A stretch of DNA of 64,000 nucleotides from Negativibacillus massiliensis (GTDB lineage: Bacteria > Bacillota > Clostridia > Oscillospirales > Ruminococcaceae): assembly GCF_900148495.1 (NCBI RefSeq), contig NZ_FTRU01000008.1, positions 744,001 to 808,000 of the forward strand, read 5' to 3'. The position numbers and the translations under genes are program-made. How positions within the stretch are numbered: the first letter of the stretch is position 1; each line of letters starts with the position of its first letter. This document shows, piece by piece, positions 1 to 9,593 of this stretch. Below the pieces are notes generated by a model that was given only the letters and a program-made list of their open reading frames with translations, searched no databases and was not told the origin of the DNA.

Positions 1-1240
1 AGCACAGGAACTGTATGAAGGTATCGATCTGCCAAAACTGGGTGCTGTGGGTTTGATTACCTACATGAGAACCGACTCGCTCCGTATCTCGGAAGAAGCA
101 GTTCAGGGAGCAAGAGAATATATTACCGGAAAATACGGTGCAGAATATCTGCCGGAGAGCCCTCGTGTTTATAAGAAAAAAGGAAATACTCAGGACGCGC
201 ACGAAGCAATCCGTCCAACCATGCCTTCGATGACACCAGAGCAGGTGAAGGAATCGCTGACACTGGATCAGTATAAACTGTACAAACTGGTTTGGGAACG
301 CTTTACCGCAAGCCAGATGGCGGATGCTCTGCTGGATACCGTATCCGCAACCATCGACTGCGGCGACTATTCCTTTAAATCCTCCGGCTATTCGGTTCGT
401 TTTGACGGATTTACCGTATTATACGAAGAATCCAAAGATATTCCAGAAGAAAAAAGCCCAGCTCTGCCGGAACTTTTGCAGGGTGAAACTTTAAACCTCA
501 ACGATCTGGAGAAAAATCAGCATTTCACCCAGCCTCCGGCACGCTATACCGAGGCTTCGATTATCAAGGCACTGGAAGAAAACGGTATCGGCCGTCCAAG
601 TACCTATGCACCGACCATCACAACGGTTATTCAGCGCGGCTATGTGGAGCGCGAATCCAAGAGCCTGGTTCCGACCCAGTTAGGAGAGGTGACTACCAAG
701 CTGATGGAAGAAGAGTTCAGCTCGATTGTAAACGTGGACTTTACCGCAGAGATGGAGACCAATCTGGATAAGGTGGAGGAAGGAACTGCAGACTGGGTAC
801 AGACCCTCTCCACCTTCTACACCGAGTTTGAAAAGAACCTCACCGAAGCAGAGAAGAAGATGGAAGGCATGAAGCTGGAAGTTCCGGACGAAGTGACCGA
901 TGTCATCTGCGAAAACTGCGGCAGAAACATGGTCATCAAGATGGGACGCTTTGGAAAGTTCCTTGCCTGCCCGGGATATCCGGAATGTAAGAACACCAAA
1001 AAAATCGTCCAGGAAACACCGGGAAGCTGTCCGATATGTGGCGGAAAGATTCACGCGAAAAAGTCCAAGAAGGGTAAAACCTATTTTGGATGTGAACACA
1101 ATCCACAGTGCCCGTTCATGACCTGGGACAAACCGGTAGCGGAGAAATGCCCGAACTGCGGTTCGACCCTCTTCCAGAAGGCCGGCAGAGGCGGAAAGCT
1201 GCACTGCTTAAAGGAAGGCTGCGGCTACGAAAAGGAGTAA
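1..1240 (+). CDS. topA: DNA topoisomerase I, C-terminal part (cut by window start)
   Basis: Type IA topoisomerase that relaxes negative supercoils through a tyrosine-DNA bond. The frame is open from base 2, so about 412 residues are visible and the N-terminal TOPRIM domain is missing. The catalytic tyrosine motif YMRTDS is encoded at about 62-79, and GIGRPSTY marks the later part of the core. The tail carries three four-cysteine zinc ribbons, starting at CENCGRN, CPICGGK and CPNCGST, as in Firmicute TopA. It ends 9 bases before trmFO, the usual neighbour in this phylum, so the two are probably cotranscribed. Confidence 0.97.
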   Translation, partial: AQELYEGIDLPKLGAVGLITYMRTDSLRISEEAVQGAREYITGKYGAEYLPESPRVYKKKGNTQDAHEAIRPTMPSMTPEQVKESLTLDQYKLYKLVWERFTASQMADALLDTVSATIDCGDYSFKSSGYSVRFDGFTVLYEESKDIPEEKSPALPELLQGETLNLNDLEKNQHFTQPPARYTEASIIKALEENGIGRPSTYAPTITTVIQRGYVERESKSLVPTQLGEVTTKLMEEEFSSIVNVDFTAEMETNLDKVEEGTADWVQTLSTFYTEFEKNLTEAEKKMEGMKLEVPDEVTDVICENCGRNMVIKMGRFGKFLACPGYPECKNTKKIVQETPGSCPICGGKIHAKKSKKGKTYFGCEHNPQCPFMTWDKPVAEKCPNCGSTLFQKAGRGGKLHCLKEGCGYEKE

Positions 1241-1249
1241 AGACCCCTT

Positions 1250-2581
1250 ATGACACAACAGAACACCAACACACCGGTTTCGGTTATCGGAGCCGGACTG
1301 GCAGGCTGTGAGGCGGCTTGGACACTGGCAAATGCCGGTGTCCCGGTAAAGCTTTATGAGATGAAGCCGCACTGCTACAGCCCTGCACATAAATATCAGG
1401 GATTTGCAGAGCTGATCTGCTCCAACTCCCTCAAGGCTGCCCGCATCGGTTCTGCGGCAGGAATGCTCAAGGAAGAGATGCGTATTTTAGGCTCCATCAC
1501 GATGGAAGCAGCGGCACACACCGATGTTTCCGCTGGCGGGGCTTTGGCAGTGGACCGAGAAAAATTTTCCGATTACATCACCGAAAAAATCAACGCCCAT
1601 CCGCTCATCACCGTAATTCATGAACGGGTGGATGAGATTCCGCAGGGAAAGGTGATTATCGCAAGTGGACCGTTGACCGAGTCCCACCTTGCGCAGAGCA
1701 TCGCGAAATTATGCGGTGAGGAATATCTTTCCTTCTTTGATGCGGCAGCACCGATTGTGACCTTTGAGTCGCTCGATCAGGACAAAGTATTCTTTGCTGC
1801 TCGCTATGGCAGGGGCGAAGACGACTATATCAACTGCCCGATGGACAAAGAACAGTATGAGCTGTTTTACAATGAACTGATCAATGCCCAGTCGGCAGAT
1901 CTTCACGAATTTGAGAAACAGGAATTTAAGGTATATGAAGGCTGCATGCCGGTAGAGGTAATGGCAAAGCGCGGAGCAGATACCCTGCGTTATGGGCCGC
2001 TTAAACCGGTGGGACTGACCGATCCGAATACTGGACGCCGTCCATGGGCAGTGGTTCAGCTGCGTGCAGAAAACAGGGAAGGAACCCTTTATAATCTGGT
2101 TGGCTTCCAGACAAACCTCAAGTTCCCAGAACAGAAACGTGTATTCTCCCTGATTCCGGGACTGGAACATGCAGAGTTTGTCCGCTATGGTGTCATGCAC
2201 CGCAACACCTTCTTAAATTCGCCGAAGCTTCTGACATCGGCATTTTGTATGAAAGAACATCCGGATATCTACTTTGCAGGTCAGATGACCGGCGTGGAAG
2301 GATATGTGGAATCGGCGGCATCCGGCATCCTTGCTGGAAAAAATATGGCAAGGGCAATTCTTGGAAAAGAACCGCTGCTTCTGCCGGCGGACTGCATGCT
2401 GGGTGCTCTCTCCCGTTATATTGCGGATGGATCGCTTCATGATTTCCAGCCAATGGGTGCAAACATGGGAATCTTGCCGCCATGGCCGGAACGTGTGAAG
2501 GACAAAACCCTGCGATATGAAAAAATTGCAGAGAGAGGACTTTCCCATCTGAAAGAATATCTGGAAGCGCTGGACCAATAA
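1250..2581 (+). CDS. trmFO: TrmFO, folate/FAD-dependent tRNA U54 methyltransferase
   Basis: Makes ribothymidine at position 54 of tRNA using methylene-tetrahydrofolate and FADH2. The 443 residues have the family's usual length. The N-terminal FAD-binding motif VIGAGLAGCEAAW is at residues 12-24, followed by the TrmFO-specific ELICSNSLKA stretch, and YVESAASGILAGKN lies near the C terminus. An AAGGAG sequence lies about 12 bases ahead of the ATG, inside the end of topA. The topA-trmFO pair is standard in Firmicutes and supports the call. Confidence 0.96.
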   Translation: MTQQNTNTPVSVIGAGLAGCEAAWTLANAGVPVKLYEMKPHCYSPAHKYQGFAELICSNSLKAARIGSAAGMLKEEMRILGSITMEAAAHTDVSAGGALAVDREKFSDYITEKINAHPLITVIHERVDEIPQGKVIIASGPLTESHLAQSIAKLCGEEYLSFFDAAAPIVTFESLDQDKVFFAARYGRGEDDYINCPMDKEQYELFYNELINAQSADLHEFEKQEFKVYEGCMPVEVMAKRGADTLRYGPLKPVGLTDPNTGRRPWAVVQLRAENREGTLYNLVGFQTNLKFPEQKRVFSLIPGLEHAEFVRYGVMHRNTFLNSPKLLTSAFCMKEHPDIYFAGQMTGVEGYVESAASGILAGKNMARAILGKEPLLLPADCMLGALSRYIADGSLHDFQPMGANMGILPPWPERVKDKTLRYEKIAERGLSHLKEYLEALDQ

Positions 2582-2628
2582 GATTTTGGGACAGGCGCAA
2601 ATCAAAATAGCAGAGAGGGGTTATGACC

Positions 2629-3654
2629 ATGAAAATTATCGTGGATGCTTTTGGCGGCGACAATGCACCGCTTGAGATGATAAAGGGCGCCAAGATGGCG
2701 CAGCAGGAATATGGTGTGCAGGTGCTGCTGTCAGGAGAACGGAACAGCATTGCAGCGTGCGCAAAGGAAAACGGACTGGATATCTCGGACATCGAGATTA
2801 TCGATGCTGAGGGAATGATTCCGGTGGAAGCTGACCCGACCACTCTGCTCAAAGAGTATGAAAACTGCTCGATGGCGGCAGGACTGCGCGCACTCAAGGA
2901 AGGAAAAGCAGACGCATTCCTTTCAGCTGGCAGCACAGGTGCTCTGGTAGTGGGTGCATCCCTGATTATCAAACGAATCAAGGGTGTTCGCCGCACCGCA
3001 ATTCCGACCGTCATCCCAAACGAAACAGGCTGCTTTATGCTGATTGACTCCGGCGCAAATGCCGAGGTAAACAGCGATATGCTGCTGCAGTTTGGTATGA
3101 TGGGCAGCGTGTACATGAATAAGATTATGGGCGTGGCTTCTCCAAGAGTCGGCTTAATCAACATCGGTACCGAGGAGAGCAAAGGCCTTGACCTTCACCG
3201 CGAAGCATATCAGAAGCTTTCCCACGCACCGATTCACTTTATCGGCAACGTGGAAGCAAGAGGTCTGCCAATGGGAGATTGTGACGTTGCAGTATGCGAC
3301 GGTTTTACCGGAAATGTGGTGCTCAAGCTCATTGAGGGAATGGCAAAATTCTTCTCTCACCAGCTCAAAGGTATGCTGATGCGCTCGACCAAAACCAAAA
3401 TCGCTGCGCTCATGTTAAAGGACGGAATCAGCGAGTTTAAATCCAAGCTCGATTACAGCGAGTACGGCGGTGCACCGCTTCTGGGTATTTCCAAGACTGT
3501 TATCAAGGCACATGGAAGCTCGGACGCTAAAGCGATCAAAAATGCAATCCGTCAGGCAAAGGAATGTATCGAAAACGGTGTTATCGATGCCATTGCTGAT
3601 AATTTAAGCCAGATGAAGGAGCAGGCAAAGGAAGCTCCGGCATCCGAAGAATAA
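2629..3654 (+). CDS. plsX: Phosphate acyltransferase PlsX
   Basis: Converts acyl-ACP to acyl-phosphate, the first step of the PlsX/PlsY route to phospholipids, at the inner face of the membrane. The protein starts MKIIVDAFGGDNAP, the typical PlsX N terminus, and contains LSAGSTGALV and the CDGFTGNVVLK stretch. Two ATGs lie at 2623 and 2629; GAGGGG at 2615-2620 sits 8 bases before the second, so 2629 is preferred (341 aa). In many Firmicutes acpP follows plsX; here rnc follows directly and no acpP is seen. Confidence 0.95.
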   Translation: MKIIVDAFGGDNAPLEMIKGAKMAQQEYGVQVLLSGERNSIAACAKENGLDISDIEIIDAEGMIPVEADPTTLLKEYENCSMAAGLRALKEGKADAFLSAGSTGALVVGASLIIKRIKGVRRTAIPTVIPNETGCFMLIDSGANAEVNSDMLLQFGMMGSVYMNKIMGVASPRVGLINIGTEESKGLDLHREAYQKLSHAPIHFIGNVEARGLPMGDCDVAVCDGFTGNVVLKLIEGMAKFFSHQLKGMLMRSTKTKIAALMLKDGISEFKSKLDYSEYGGAPLLGISKTVIKAHGSSDAKAIKNAIRQAKECIENGVIDAIADNLSQMKEQAKEAPASEE

Positions 3655-3670
3655 TCATTTACTGAGCATT

Positions 3671-3702
3671 TCCGGAAAAGGGGGACGTCCTCCTTTTCCG
3701 GA
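3671..3702 (+). terminator. Hairpin after plsX, weak terminator
   Basis: A 15-bp stem (TCCGGAAAAGGGGGA paired with TCCTCCTTTTCCGGA, one G-U) closes on a two-base nominal loop just after plsX. A run of five T comes only at 3717-3721, so it may be a leaky terminator or an RNA processing site rather than a full stop. Confidence 0.45.
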
Positions 3703-3809
3703 GTATTGCGCGGGCGTTTTTGAAAAATGACTGTAAATAGTTTGCGGTAATTTTTGAGATATGCCCGGAATTTTAAGGAATCAAACAAAGAATGAGAGGA
3801 ATTGAGGAA

Positions 3810-4493
3810 ATGACAAAATCCATCCAGCAGCTGCAGGATACAATCGGTTACAAGTTTCACAATCCGGTTTTTTTGGAAGTCGCACTGACCCACTCTTCCT
3901 ACGCAAACGAGGTGAAACATCAGTTAAAGTACAACGAACGTCAGGAATTTTTGGGTGATGCAGTATTGTCCATCATTGTATCGGACTATCTGTTTAATAA
4001 CTACACCGTTCCAGAAGGAGAACTGACCAAACTGCGCGCAGCTATTGTCTGTGAAAAATCACTTGATGTAATGGCAAACAAAATCCATCTGGGAGAATAT
4101 CTGCGCCTAGGACGCGGCGAGGAGATGACCGGCGGAAGAACCCGCCCATCCATCATTGCAGATGCTTTTGAAGCACTGATCGCAGCAATTTACTTAGACA
4201 GCGGCATCGAAAGCGCACGCGCTTTTGTCCTACCGTTTGTCACCGAGATGCTCGAACACGAGGACAGCCTTTCCTTTAAGGATTACAAGACCATCCTTCA
4301 GGAGATTATCCAGCAGAATCCGGAGGAAAAACTGGTATATAAACTGGTTGGGGAAAAGGGCCCTGACCATGACAAACGCTTTGTTGTTGATGTAATGCTC
4401 AACAGCAACGTTATCGGCAAGGGAGAGGGCAGAAGCAAGAAAAATGCAGAACAGATGGCTGCAAAAGAAGCCCTTGAACTGATGGGAAGATAA
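3810..4493 (+). CDS. rnc: Ribonuclease III
   Basis: Double-strand-specific endoribonuclease for rRNA and mRNA processing. The catalytic signature ERQEFLGDAVLS, which contains the acidic metal ligands, is at about residues 40-51, and a C-terminal double-stranded RNA-binding domain follows at about 155-227, including the basic GRSKKNAEQMAAKEAL helix. The start at 3810 (MTKSIQQL, 227 aa) has AGAGGA 9 bases upstream; an in-frame ATG at 3792 would add six residues. It lies in the plsX-rnc-smc-ftsY block typical of Firmicutes. Confidence 0.95.
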   Translation: MTKSIQQLQDTIGYKFHNPVFLEVALTHSSYANEVKHQLKYNERQEFLGDAVLSIIVSDYLFNNYTVPEGELTKLRAAIVCEKSLDVMANKIHLGEYLRLGRGEEMTGGRTRPSIIADAFEALIAAIYLDSGIESARAFVLPFVTEMLEHEDSLSFKDYKTILQEIIQQNPEEKLVYKLVGEKGPDHDKRFVVDVMLNSNVIGKGEGRSKKNAEQMAAKEALELMGR

Positions 4494-4501
4494 GCAAAAC
4501 C

Positions 4502-5542
4502 ATGGCAGAATCGAGGATAGTTCCTGCTGAAAAAAAAGGCAGGATAAAACATGCCAACGTTTCGATTTTTGTGCCGCATGTCGGCTGCCCTAATCAGTGC
4601 AGCTTCTGCAACCAGAGAAAGATTTCGGGTGCAGAACAGGCCCCGACCCCGCAGCAGGTAAAAGAAGTTTGCCAAAAAGCTGCCGAGCTTCGGAAGGGAA
4701 AACTTCACGATACCCAACTTGCCTTTTTTGGCGGCAGCTTTACCGCTATTGAGCGCGGATATATGCTTTCTCTGCTGGAAGCGGCAAAATCTTTTGTTGG
4801 AGAAGACGGCTTTGCAGGAATCCGCATTTCCACCAGACCGGATGCCATTAACGAAGAGATTCTGACTATCTTAAAGGAATATCACGTTAACGCCATCGAA
4901 CTTGGTGTTCAGAGCATGAATGACCGGGTACTTCTGTCAAACAAACGAGGTCACACCGCACAGGATGTGGTGAGGGCCGCAGGGTTGATTCGGGATTTTC
5001 AGATCGAACTGGGTTTGCAGATGATGACAGGGCTTTACCAAAGCACATGGCAGGACGACGTTGATACCGCAAAAGCGATTGCCGCCCTGCATCCCAAAAC
5101 GGTGCGCATCTATCCGACCATCACACTGGAAGGGACCGACCTTGCTGTCTTTTATCAGCAGGGGCTCTATCAGCCAATGAGTCTGGAAGACAGTGTAAAG
5201 CTGTGCAGCGACCTCCTCGAATTTTTTGAGGAACAGGATATTCAGGTTATCCGTCTGGGACTGCATGCACAGGAGTCGCTCGAGCAGGGATACCTTGCAG
5301 GACCGTATCATCCGGCATTCCGGGAACTGTGTGAGGGCAGGATTTACTTAAAGAAAGCACTTTTGCAGATCGATCAGTTTCCGGAAAAAACACCGCTTAC
5401 CATCTATGTAAATCCCAAGGAACTTTCCAAGATGGCAGGGCAGAACCGATGCAATCTAAATTACCTCAAACAGCGAAACCCCATCAAGATAAAACCCGAT
5501 GATTCACTCGAAGCTTTCTGCGTGAGGGTGGAGTCGGTATGA
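4502..5542 (+). CDS. Elp3-like radical SAM protein
   Basis: A 346-residue radical SAM enzyme of the group resembling the catalytic domain of elongator protein 3. The iron-sulfur motif GCPNQCSFCNQ (C-x3-C-x2-C) is at about residues 23-33, followed by FFGGSFT and ISTRPDAI, typical of the family. The eukaryote-like acetyltransferase domain of full Elp3 is absent. It begins 8 bases after rnc and precedes smc, a place where homologs are often found in Clostridia. A role in tRNA modification is plausible from the family name but is not shown here. Confidence 0.85.
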   Translation: MAESRIVPAEKKGRIKHANVSIFVPHVGCPNQCSFCNQRKISGAEQAPTPQQVKEVCQKAAELRKGKLHDTQLAFFGGSFTAIERGYMLSLLEAAKSFVGEDGFAGIRISTRPDAINEEILTILKEYHVNAIELGVQSMNDRVLLSNKRGHTAQDVVRAAGLIRDFQIELGLQMMTGLYQSTWQDDVDTAKAIAALHPKTVRIYPTITLEGTDLAVFYQQGLYQPMSLEDSVKLCSDLLEFFEEQDIQVIRLGLHAQESLEQGYLAGPYHPAFRELCEGRIYLKKALLQIDQFPEKTPLTIYVNPKELSKMAGQNRCNLNYLKQRNPIKIKPDDSLEAFCVRVESV

Positions 5543-5565
5543 TGAGATAACAGGGGGAAAATCAA

Positions 5566-5949
5566 ATGGAGATCACCGCTTATTTTCGGGATGTTGTAAA
5601 ACAGGATGCGCAAAAACTAAAAAATTATTTTGCTAAGGATGCAAAGGTGCTGTGGCACAACACAAATGAATGTTTTACCGCAGAGGAATTTATCCGTGCA
5701 AACTGCGAGTATCCCGGAAGCTGGGACGGGGAGATTGAAATTTTAACCCCAATGCAGGATGGCTGGATTCTGGCAGCGCGTGTCTGGGAAAAAGACCTTG
5801 CCCAAAACGGGAAGGAAGCGTCCTTTCATGTGGTATCCTTTGTGCACATGCAGGGAGAGAAAATCAGCAGGATCGATGAATATTGGGGCGATGACGGAAA
5901 GGCCCCGCAGTGGAGATTAGATAAAAAGATTGGGACACCGATTCGATAG
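5566..5949 (+). CDS. Small NTF2/SnoaL-like protein
   Basis: A 127-residue soluble protein with the layout of a SnoaL/NTF2-fold domain: a helical N terminus with YFAKDAKVLWHNTNE, then alternating strands, ending in VHMQGEKISRIDEYWGD. That last stretch is a frequent SnoaL-like ending. No catalytic residues can be assigned. GGGGG lies about 9 bases before the ATG. The gene sits between the radical SAM gene and smc, where it is not a standard member, so it may be a lineage-specific insertion into a conserved operon. The fold call is by eye. Confidence 0.7.
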   Translation: MEITAYFRDVVKQDAQKLKNYFAKDAKVLWHNTNECFTAEEFIRANCEYPGSWDGEIEILTPMQDGWILAARVWEKDLAQNGKEASFHVVSFVHMQGEKISRIDEYWGDDGKAPQWRLDKKIGTPIR

Positions 5950-5998
5950 AACGTTTAAAAAATAAATCAGAAAAGTCAACGAGGGGAGAAGTGAGCAG

Positions 5999-8900
5999 GT
6001 GCAGTTAAAATCCTTACAGATTCAAGGATTTAAGTCCTTCCCCGACAAGACAGAACTTGTTTTTGGAAGAGGGATGACCGCTGTTGTCGGTCCAAACGGC
6101 AGCGGCAAAAGTAATATTTCCGATGCAGTGCGCTGGGTGCTCGGCGAGCAGTCCACCCGTAACCTGCGCGGAGAGAAGATGGAAGATGTAATCTTCTTGG
6201 GAACACACAACCGAAAACCGACCGGTTTTGCCAGTGTTTCTCTGACCATTGATAATACAGACCGACAGCTTGCAGTGGATGCAGATGACGTCACGATCAC
6301 CCGCAAACTTTACCGTTCGGGAGAAAGTGAGTACCGCATCAACAAGACAGCGGTGCGTTTAAAGGATATCACCGAGCTTCTGATGGATACAGGACTTGGC
6401 AGGGATGGTTACTCCATCATCGGACAGGGACGCATCGAGGAGATTGTATCGGCAAAGAGCAATCAGCGCCGGGAAATCTTTGAGGAAGCGGCAGGAATCA
6501 GCAAATACCGTTACCGCAAAGCAGAGGCAGAGAAAAAGCTCGACAGTGCTTATGAAAATCTTCTTCGCTTAAAGGACATCATGGGGGAACTGGAAAGCCG
6601 CGTGGAGCCTTTGCGGGAACAATCTGAAAAGGCAAACCGCTTCCTGACGCTTTCCGGTGAGAAAAAGACACTGGAAGTTTCTATCTGGGCGCACACCATG
6701 GAAAAATCCCGTGCGCTCTTGGAAGAGCATGAGAAGGAATACCTGATTGCAAAAAATAACTGCGCTGACATTCAGGCGGTGCTGGAAGAATATCAGCACC
6801 GAATTCAGCAGGGATTTGAACAGGTACAAAGCTGTGTACTTCAGATCGAGCAGAGTCAGAGGATGATTTCACAGATGAAATCGGAACAGTCCTCCTGCGA
6901 TTCTCAGATCGCTGTCGCACAGAATGACCTTTCTCACAACGAAAAATCAATTGAAGAAACTCACGCTGAGATTTTATCCTACACCGAAAACAAGGATGAA
7001 ACCAAAAACAGATTAAAGGATAACCAGAAAGAATTAGACGAAAAGCAGCTCCTTCTGCAGAAAAAGATGCAGGAAGAAGAGCAGGCAAAACAGGAGATTG
7101 TCTCGATTGATGAGGAAATCACCTCGCTTAACACCGAGCTTGCGCGGCTCAAAGGTCAGCGCACCGCTTATGAGCAGGATATCACTAAGCAGAAGTTAAA
7201 CCGGGTATCCTCCTCTGCATTGATTGAAGAGACCACCCGCAGAAAGGAATCGCTTCAGGGTGTACAGAGCGAGCGGGATGATAGCATCACTGCTTTGCAG
7301 CAGGAATTAAAGGAATGTCAGGAGCTGCTTTCGGACATCAAGGAGCGGGAAGAATCGCTTCACAACACCATTGCCGGATACAAAATGAAGTTTACCCGCC
7401 AGCAAAGTGCAAAGCAGGAGATCGAGGAAAACTGTCGTGCATTTCAGGACCAGATCCGAGAGATCGAACACCGGTCGGGCATCCTGTCCGATATGGAAAA
7501 GAGCATGGACGGCTATTACAGCAGCGTTAAGAGCGTGCTTCAGCTGAGCCATCAGGGACGGCTCTCGGGCATTATTGGTACGGTATCGCAGCTGCTTTCG
7601 GTTTCTGCCGATTATGCACTTGCCATCGAAACTGTGCTGGGAAACAGCCTGCAGAACATCGTCACCGAAAACGAAGATGCTGCGAAAAATGCAATCAACC
7701 ACTTAAAATATACCAAGGCGGGCAGAGCAACCTTCCTGCCGCTGGATGTCATCAAGCCACAGGAACTAAATGCTGATGGAATCGAACAGATGGACGGCTT
7801 TGTTGCCAGAGCGGTCGACTTGGTCGGATTTGACCGCCGCTATCAGAATATTGCCCAGAATCTTCTGGGTAGAATTGCGGTGGCAAGGGATATTGACGCT
7901 GCGGTGCAGATCGCACGGCGTTACTCCTACCGATTTCGCGTCGTTACACTAGACGGACAGCTGGTCAATGCCGGCGGTTCGATGACCGGTGGTTCGGCAT
8001 CCAAAAATACCGGATTGCTCTCTCGAAAAGAAGAGATCCATTCTTTAAACAATCAGGCAGAAAAGCTGCGGGAAAAACTTGCAGCACTGGAGCCAAAGCT
8101 TCGGCAATCGCAGGAAGCACTTTCCCAGACTCAGGCACAGCTGACTGCAGCTCAGGCAGAACTTACCACCTGCCAGCAGGACCACATTACCTACTCTGCG
8201 GAAGAAAAACGACTTTCCCTCAGCGTGGAAGAAGCAATCCACAACCGCGATGAGATGCAGAAGGAATACCGTGAGGTAACACAGAAGCTCGAACAGCTGA
8301 AAAATATGAGCCAGAGTGCGGACAGCTTGATAGATCAGGTGAGCGAGGAACTTTCTGCTCTTAAAGAGAAGCTGGACAAGACAAAGGAATCGCTTGACCG
8401 ATTAAACGATGCAAAGCAAATTCTGCATGAACAGCATAATGCGCTGCGTTTTGAGATTCTGGGACTGCAAAAGGATGTAGAGTCGCTTTGCAGTACCAAA
8501 GAACAGCTTGAAGGCATTGTTCGCCAGCAAGACAGCCATGTTCAGATCCTTGTCGACAAGGTAAATGCTTTGCAGAATAACGGCAGACTGCTTGAAAGAA
8601 AGATTGAGCAGCTCAAACAGAGCAAGCAGGAGCTTTCCGACAGCATTGAGCAGGAAAACCAAAAGATTGAGCAGGCGATAGAAAAACGCAATACCGCTGA
8701 ACAGCAGCTTTCCACTTTGCGCAACGAGGAAAAAGAACACATTGCAAAGCGTGAGCGGGCAGCGGCACAGATGTCACGCTGTGAGGAACGCAAGATCCTG
8801 CTCCAGAACGAATATGACAAGATCATCGCAAAGCTCTGGGATGAATACAACATGACCCGTTCTGATGCACTGGCACAGGCAGTGGAGATCGAGGATGAAA

Positions 8901-9574
8901 CCACAGCCCAGAATCGTCTGACCGAGCTGAAAAACAAGATTCGGGCACTGGGTTCTGTTAATGTAGCGGCGATTGAGGAATACAAAGAAGTATCCGAACG
9001 CTATGAGTTTTTGAAGAAGCAGTGCGACGACGTCGAAAAGTCCCGTACCGAGCTGATGAGCCTGATTCGGGAGTTGACCTCTCAGATGAAGCAGCTGTTT
9101 GCCGAAAGCTTTGAGAAGATTAATCAGAATTTCCAGAAGATATTTGAGGAGCTGTTCTTGGGCGGCAAGGCAAGTCTTACCCTGACTGACCCGGACAACA
9201 TTCTGGAATCGGGCATCGACATCAATGTTCAGCCGCCAGGCAAGATTATCAAAAACCTTTCTTCTCTGTCGGGCGGAGAAAAGGCGTTTGTGGCAATTGC
9301 CATTTATTTTGCGATTTTAAAGGTGCGCCCATCGCCGTTTTGTATGTTGGATGAGATTGAGGCGGCTCTGGACGAGGTCAATGTCAGCCGATATGCGCGC
9401 TATTTAAAAAATCTTTCCGACCACACACAGTTTATCGCAATCACCCACCGAAGAGGAACCATGGAGGAAGCCGACATCATGTACGGCGTCACCATGCAGG
9501 AGAAGGGGGTATCCAAGCTTTTGGAGCTGGATATCAGCCAGGTGGAAAGCCGATTGGGAATGAAATCATCATAA
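5999..9574 (+). CDS. smc: Chromosome segregation protein SMC
   Basis: The 1191-residue SMC ATPase organises and separates sister chromosomes with ScpA and ScpB. It has the full architecture: Walker A GPNGSGKSN at about residues 32-40, a long coiled coil, the hinge at about 520-650 (with GGSMTGGSA at its end), a second coiled coil, the ABC signature LSGGEKAF and Walker B FCMLDEIEAALDE. The start is GTG at 5999, with GAGGGGAG at 5981-5988. The next gene is ftsY, as in Bacillus and Clostridium. Confidence 0.98.
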   Translation: MQLKSLQIQGFKSFPDKTELVFGRGMTAVVGPNGSGKSNISDAVRWVLGEQSTRNLRGEKMEDVIFLGTHNRKPTGFASVSLTIDNTDRQLAVDADDVTITRKLYRSGESEYRINKTAVRLKDITELLMDTGLGRDGYSIIGQGRIEEIVSAKSNQRREIFEEAAGISKYRYRKAEAEKKLDSAYENLLRLKDIMGELESRVEPLREQSEKANRFLTLSGEKKTLEVSIWAHTMEKSRALLEEHEKEYLIAKNNCADIQAVLEEYQHRIQQGFEQVQSCVLQIEQSQRMISQMKSEQSSCDSQIAVAQNDLSHNEKSIEETHAEILSYTENKDETKNRLKDNQKELDEKQLLLQKKMQEEEQAKQEIVSIDEEITSLNTELARLKGQRTAYEQDITKQKLNRVSSSALIEETTRRKESLQGVQSERDDSITALQQELKECQELLSDIKEREESLHNTIAGYKMKFTRQQSAKQEIEENCRAFQDQIREIEHRSGILSDMEKSMDGYYSSVKSVLQLSHQGRLSGIIGTVSQLLSVSADYALAIETVLGNSLQNIVTENEDAAKNAINHLKYTKAGRATFLPLDVIKPQELNADGIEQMDGFVARAVDLVGFDRRYQNIAQNLLGRIAVARDIDAAVQIARRYSYRFRVVTLDGQLVNAGGSMTGGSASKNTGLLSRKEEIHSLNNQAEKLREKLAALEPKLRQSQEALSQTQAQLTAAQAELTTCQQDHITYSAEEKRLSLSVEEAIHNRDEMQKEYREVTQKLEQLKNMSQSADSLIDQVSEELSALKEKLDKTKESLDRLNDAKQILHEQHNALRFEILGLQKDVESLCSTKEQLEGIVRQQDSHVQILVDKVNALQNNGRLLERKIEQLKQSKQELSDSIEQENQKIEQAIEKRNTAEQQLSTLRNEEKEHIAKRERAAAQMSRCEERKILLQNEYDKIIAKLWDEYNMTRSDALAQAVEIEDETTAQNRLTELKNKIRALGSVNVAAIEEYKEVSERYEFLKKQCDDVEKSRTELMSLIRELTSQMKQLFAESFEKINQNFQKIFEELFLGGKASLTLTDPDNILESGIDINVQPPGKIIKNLSSLSGGEKAFVAIAIYFAILKVRPSPFCMLDEIEAALDEVNVSRYARYLKNLSDHTQFIAITHRRGTMEEADIMYGVTMQEKGVSKLLELDISQVESRLGMKSS

Positions 9575-9593
9575 AGTTTAAGGAGGCTGGAGT

